A stretch of 64,000 nt of DNA from the NCBI GenBank assembly GCA_949357655.1, contig CASHTG010000019.1, positions 434,001 to 498,000 of the forward strand, read 5' to 3'. This DNA comes from Parascedosporium putredinis (lineage: Eukaryota > Ascomycota > Sordariomycetes > Microascales > Microascaceae). The number at the start of each line of letters is the position of its first letter. The first letter of the stretch is position 1. The translations under genes were made by a program, and so were the position numbers. The notes below the pieces were generated by a model that was given only the letters and a program-made list of their open reading frames with translations, was not told the DNA's origin and did no database searches. Positions 59,204-64,000 of the stretch are shown piece by piece.

Positions 59204-61034
59204 GAGTGGTTTATGGGTGTCCGCATTCAGCTGGCGCCGAAGGAGGGAAGAAACAGGAGAGTATAGATAAGAGCGCGAGAGCATATGATGATTGACTTAT
59301 GTCACAGGCCACCACCCCCCTTTTTTCTTCTCCCTTTTGCTAAACTTCTTTTCCCCCTCTCTCTCTTTTCTTTTATCATCTCCCTCCCTGTTCAACATCA
59401 TGTAGCGGCGTACAGAACCCGCCTCGCACTATTTGCAACCCACATTGGTAATGCTCCCCTCACCCTTTTTTCCGCCATCATTTCTCTTTTCCTTTTTTAC
59501 GCCATGGACTTTATGGAAGGCGAACGGGAAGGGACGGAGTTGGAAGGTCTGGTGTTGGGTTGTTTCCCCTCTCGGTTGATATTGTGGCACTGAGAACTTG
59601 CTCTGGTATGCATCATATTACACTTAGTCCACGACATCTGCTTCTTCTTTTTCTTTTTTTCTCCGTCTCGAATCACGCTCTGTATGCCAATGCTTGTCAA
59701 CCTCTGCCTTTTCTTTTCTATCTAGAGAGATAGCATCATTTATTTATTCTTTTAATCAGATTCGACTAGTCCTGCTAGATGTAGCTTGGGAAAAGCTGGG
59801 TGAGGTGTACTCGAGAGTCACGCGAACTCGTAGCCATGTATTATTGCTTCATCGATGCAGTAGGTTCCCCCTTTCCCCTAGCAACATGTGCAGGAGGAGT
59901 TGTGCAGTCGGCAGGATGTGGCGGACAGTTCAGAATCGATGATTCGAGAAGCGGGCAGGCGCTCGCAGCACGCACTGTTGAGGTCAAACGGAAGTGGATG
60001 TTGATTGGTGCCCCTCCCCCGTTAAGGTTCAATATGGGTTAAATGAGAGAGTAGTGACAGCGCCCATGGCGGCGGCGGGATCAGCGCGAGCCAGGGGCGA
60101 CTCACGACTCACCGCACCGTCACCTTAGCACGTTTTGATGGGCGTTATTCTTGTTTAGAGCAAAGTATCCAGTGACGAGTGTGGGTGGGCTTGGTGGGCT
60201 TGGTGGGATTGGGAGCGGCCAAGGTGTATTACAGAAGCCAGGGCGGATTGGCAGGGAAAGGAGGGGTCAGGGAAACTGGGCGAAAAAACCGCCCCTCTCT
60301 GTCTTCGGGAGAAACAAACAAAAGCGAATGCTCGCCTGCCCGCTTTGCTTCGCGACCCCTCTTGACAACCCCACCAAAAACTATCCTCGAACCTCCCCTC
60401 ACCTTGCTCGACCGAACACTCATCTTCGAATATAGGTACGTTTTCTCTGGGCTTTTTCTTTTTGTCTTACGTTCTTGCTTCTTTGCGTTTCTCTCTCGGG
60501 ATTTCCCCATTTTGCTTCTTGCTTCTCGTGGGTACGGACTGCTTGACGCACTTGTTCCCATTGGTCCAAGGGTGTTGCTCTGGTGCTCCTGGGAGATTGC
60601 CGCCTAATGCTATCTGCCTATCCCATCTGGTGATGGCTGGCCTTGTCGAGGAGGGAAAGCACCCCACCTGCTTGATTGTTTTGATGGAGGGGCAAGATTT
60701 TTCTTCCCCAGCGTCTGCGCCTTTGCCTTCCTCCTCGGTCCTCTAGATGGTCGAGAGCACTTGTTACCCCCTTATATATCCTGTTTCATCTCCCTTTTCG
60801 CTTTCGATATAGCGAGGCTTGCCCGTCTTTTCTTGCACCTCCTCCATATCACCCCTTACTTGACCCCTCGATTGCCAGTCTAGGTTTACGGTTGAATTGA
60901 GGCGATTATTGACGAAAAAGTGGGACCTTGCTGGTTTATTTAGAATCGACGGCTCTCTGTGAAATTTGAGCTAATCCCCCAAACAACAACCACGACCGTC
61001 TCTTCGCGACTTTTCGAAAAAACTAGCGTAAATC
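59204..61034. other. Intergenic between the membrane-protein gene and ranbp1
   Basis: A T/C-rich 3' flank is followed by about 1 kb with no supportable gene. The last 600 bp are probably the promoter and leader of the RanBP1 gene. A TGGGCTTGG direct repeat occurs near 60183-60205. Confidence 0.5.
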
Positions 61035-62188
61035 ATGTCTGCCGCCGAAACCAAGCCCGAGGTTGAGGGTGCCAGCGAGGTAATTCCCTCCTCTCCCTAA
61101 TACTGAATTATTTATTTCCCCCTTCGGGCGTCGATGCAGAACAGCCAAGTGGGATGTGACCACGCAAGGGGATGGAAGAAAAATGTGGGATGCGTGGATG
61201 GCGGGGTCGTGAAAACTGGCCCCGCCCACCACGCCCGCGCGCGATGGCATGAAGGTCGAGGGGACACGCGCAACACGCTGGTGCTAACATGATGTGAAAT
61301 TTAGGCTCCCTCCGTCACCTCCTCTGCCGTGTTCTCCATGTTTGGTGGTGGCGCGAAGAAGGAGAAGAAGGACGATGAGGAGAGGGGTGACGTCTCTGGA
61401 AGCGCCAAGGCCCAGCGCGATGCTGCCGCGGCCAAGGCTGAGGATGTATGTGCATAGCTGGCGGGTTCATCCAGCCCCCATTTCCCACACTTGGTGGTTT
61501 TTTATCATCTGTTGCTGACTTGTTTGATGCTTTGCGTCTAGGAGGATCAAGCGCCCGAGTCCGAGGATGTCCACTTCGACCCCGTTATCAAGCTTACCGA
61601 AAAGGTCGAGACCAAGACCAACGAGGAGTCTGAGGAGCAGGTCTTCAAGATGCGCGCCAAGCTTTTCAAGTTTGTCAAGGACACCTCTGAGTGGAAGGAG
61701 CGCGGTACCGGCGATGTCCGTCTTCTCAAGCACAAGGAGAACGGCAAGACGCGCTTGGTGATGCGTCGTGACAAGACCCTCAAGGTCTGCGCCAACCACT
61801 ACATCGTCCCCGAGATGAAGCTCTCTCCCAACGTCGGTTCTGACCGATCTTGGGTCTGGAACGCCGCCGCCGACGTTTCCGAGGGCGAGGCCGAGCCCAT
61901 CACCCTTGCCATCCGATTCGCCAACTCCGAGAGTATGTTTTCTTCTCTTCCCCTCTTCCTTGGGTGAAAGTGAAGTATCTGAGAACGAGCTGTTTCTCTC
62001 CTTCTTTTTACCTTTGCGACCCATAGTCTAACATTTCTTTCACAGATGCCAACCTCTTCAAGGATGCCTTCATCAAGGCGCAGAAGGAAAATGAGGAACT
62101 CTTCAAGAGGGCTGCGGACGAGGGCGACAAGGCCGAGGAGGCCGAGAAGCCTGCCGAGGAGGATAAGGCTGCTGAGAAGGCCTCGTAG
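61035..62188 (+). CDS. yrb1: Ran-binding protein 1 (RanBD, Yrb1 type)
   Basis: Cytosolic cofactor that binds Ran-GTP, strips it from exporting karyopherins and stimulates RanGAP. Exons are 61035-61079, 61305-61445, 61542-61932 and 62046-62188, all with GT-AG borders; 720 nt, 239 residues, intact frame. The first exon encodes only 15 residues (MSAAETKPEVEGASE). An acidic, Lys-rich N-terminal region follows (MFGGGAKKEKKDDEER). The RanBD at about residues 90-205 shows FKMRAKLFKF, SEWKERGTGDVRLLKHKENG, KTRLVMRRDKTLKVCANH and DRSWVWNAAAD. A C-terminal acidic and Lys-rich tail ends EDKAAEKAS. The EWKERGTG and RLVMRRDKT motifs are diagnostic of RanBD. Confidence 0.96.
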
Positions 62189-64000
62189 GAAAGGGGTAGC
62201 AGAATATGGATAAAAAGCCCGAGTCAATGACGACCAACCCGGCCTAGGGGTGAGACTCAACTGACCACGCAGGAAGAGCCGTAGAATCTGTGGGGCAATG
62301 TCGCCTTCTTTTTTGCTTGCTCTCCCCCTGATCAACTTCATTCTTCCCTACTACCCGCCAACATCCCTCCACCCCCCTCCCCTCGCCCCTTTATACAACC
62401 ATCGCACGCAGCCAAGCACCCTAAAGATCCCTTGTTTTCTATACTTGGTGTAGATGAGAAAGAAGAGAGCAAGGGTAATAGGAATTTGTAGTCGAACTGG
62501 CACTTTGGCCTTAGGAAAAGAAAAAAACTGCATATATTACAGATCCCCGTATGCCCATACATACAGACACACACCCTCTCACCCACCCATCCATACACAA
62601 ATACACTCACACTCACACTCACACACACTAATGGGGAGGTAGGGGAGAGACGAGAAGACATTACACAATGAGAAAAAACACACGATTCCCTGTATACCCT
62701 GGTGCCATTGCCTTTTTGACTGTTGCCGTTGTTGAGGTTAACATAGTTGCGCCTATTGCCCTGTACCTGTAGCATGCCGCCTTGGGTGAACAGAGCCAGC
62801 AAGGCCAAGGCACTCCAATCATCAATGCCGACCACGTCTTACTGAGAGATCGGCCACCACCTCCTCATTATTTACATGTACGCCCTTGGTTTTCCCTCCT
62901 AGGCGTGTCTCCGGTGATATGAATAGGTGAATAGTCGTACTAGATTTGTAGAAGCTGTCATAATCAACACTTCTAAAGAGAATGGATTGTCTGCAAGGAT
63001 AGCAAAAATCCACTGGTAGGACGCGATGTTCGTAGATGGCCCGGTCTTCCTGCAAAGGCTTCCTCCCCAACCTCCCTTCTCACCTTGGGCGAAAGCAGTC
63101 CCACAACACTTTCTCCTTAGGGTTCTAGCAAAAATCTACGATATCGATCGCTCGAGGGCTTTGGGGGTTGAAATAGCAAACAATATTGAAGGCTTAGCTG
63201 GACTGTTGGCGCAATAAATGGGTATCTGAGAACGGCAAAGGCCGTGGTGCGCTGGGCTGGCTCTGAGGCGCGGGTGGCTCTCACCGCGATCTTGTAAGAC
63301 CTTTGGTATTACTCCTGCACACAAAGATACTTGGTGGTTTCTAGGAGAGCCAAGACGGGCAAGATAGATCCATTGGCGACTTGGATCGAAGCTAGAAAAG
63401 GGAGTGCTGGGGTGCAACGGGTAGAATGGTTGAGTTGGCATGTCCGGCAGGGTATTCTTTCCTGATGGGCAACGACGACCAGACCTGTTCCTACTCTGCC
63501 GTCCACTCGTCCTTCCTTGGGGTATCTCTTGGTGTCTCTGACGCCAATTGACCCGGTGTTTCTCTTTGATCTTCAGGTTGCTTGCCATTTCGCTAGGTCT
63601 CTCATCTCGGAAATACCCGTCCCCAGACTAGGGAAGTCCTGCACCAGAGTAATAAAATATTTCCATTTTATCTTGACTCTGCATTGCATGGGTGAATGTC
63701 ACCCTCCGCTCCAGGACTCCAGTTCATTTTTTTCCTCTTCTCGACATTTTCTCCCGATTTCTTTTTGTTTTATTTTATCTTGTGAAATACAGTTGGCGAC
63801 ACTCTAGTCTGGGGCACAGGGAATGAATGGGGTTTGGAACATTGAAAGCACGAGAGAGACGCGCCACCAAGCGGATACCCTTTCCCTCCCATTTTCGTAC
63901 CCGCCCCGCCCCCGGCTTTGACGGTTAAGTCACTATTGCGACTGGTTTTTTCTCCCCTTCCTTTTTCTTCTATGCCTCCGAAAAGAAAAGTCTAAGAGGG
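62189..64000. other. 3' flank of ranbp1 and window edge
   Basis: The 3' flank of ranbp1 contains a CACACT/CACACA repeat at 62602-62629. Beyond it I see nothing that supports a gene on either strand. The right edge may be upstream of a gene outside the window. Confidence 0.45.
62602..62629. repeat. (CACACT)n / (CA)n simple repeat
   Basis: Three to four ACTCAC units grading into CACACACA, about 415 bp after the ranbp1 stop codon. Confidence 0.8.

Overview
This is nuclear DNA of a filamentous ascomycete, most likely a Sordariomycete. Genes carry short introns of about 45-260 bp with GTAAGT/GTATGT-type donors and CAG/TAG acceptors. Promoters and leaders are pyrimidine-rich, and the recognisable proteins are of the Neurospora/Chaetomium kind (Tom22, G-beta, phosducin, RanBP1, Ptc1, Vps2, Fzo1). 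There is no bacterial-style operon structure, and I could support no tRNA, rRNA or CRISPR.

Layout: 1-10.6 kb has no gene I can support. A secreted, bicovalent-FAD (berberine-bridge-type) oxidoreductase lies at 10.69-12.67 kb (+) and tom22 at 14.05-14.77 kb (+). It converges on a very long minus-strand gene at 16.86-21.30 kb, whose product has an ADF-H-like N-terminus, a long disordered middle and a conserved C-terminus. After a 6.7 kb gap come a PP2C phosphatase of the Ptc1 type (28.0 to about 30.2 kb, -) and the ESCRT-III subunit vps2 (31.9-32.7 kb, -). Vps2 is divergent from the mitofusin gene fzo1 (33.48-36.34 kb, +). After another 7 kb gap comes the G-protein beta subunit gene (43.60-45.27 kb, +). 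A further 8.7 kb gap holds a small MITE-like inverted-repeat element. It is followed by a phosducin-like gene (53.98-54.96 kb, +), an unrecognised single-pass membrane protein gene (57.3-59.2 kb, +) and the Ran-binding protein 1 gene (61.04-62.19 kb, +). About ten genes in 64 kb is sparse for this group.

Functional threads: G-beta and its folding partner phosducin lie about 9 kb apart on the same strand. Mitochondrial import (tom22) and outer-membrane fusion (fzo1) are both present. The other genes are housekeeping genes.

The most striking property is technical or evolutionary. Seven of the ten genes are broken by about 21 single-base losses, almost all in or beside short homopolymers. I found no clear insertions. 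Restoring one base at each site gives intact proteins of the expected length, so I read these as consensus errors in the assembly rather than pseudogenes. Other leads are an over-represented 9-mer (TACGAAGTA) confined to intergenic DNA, the MITE-like element at 52.47-52.62 kb, and two 22-unit dinucleotide microsatellites.
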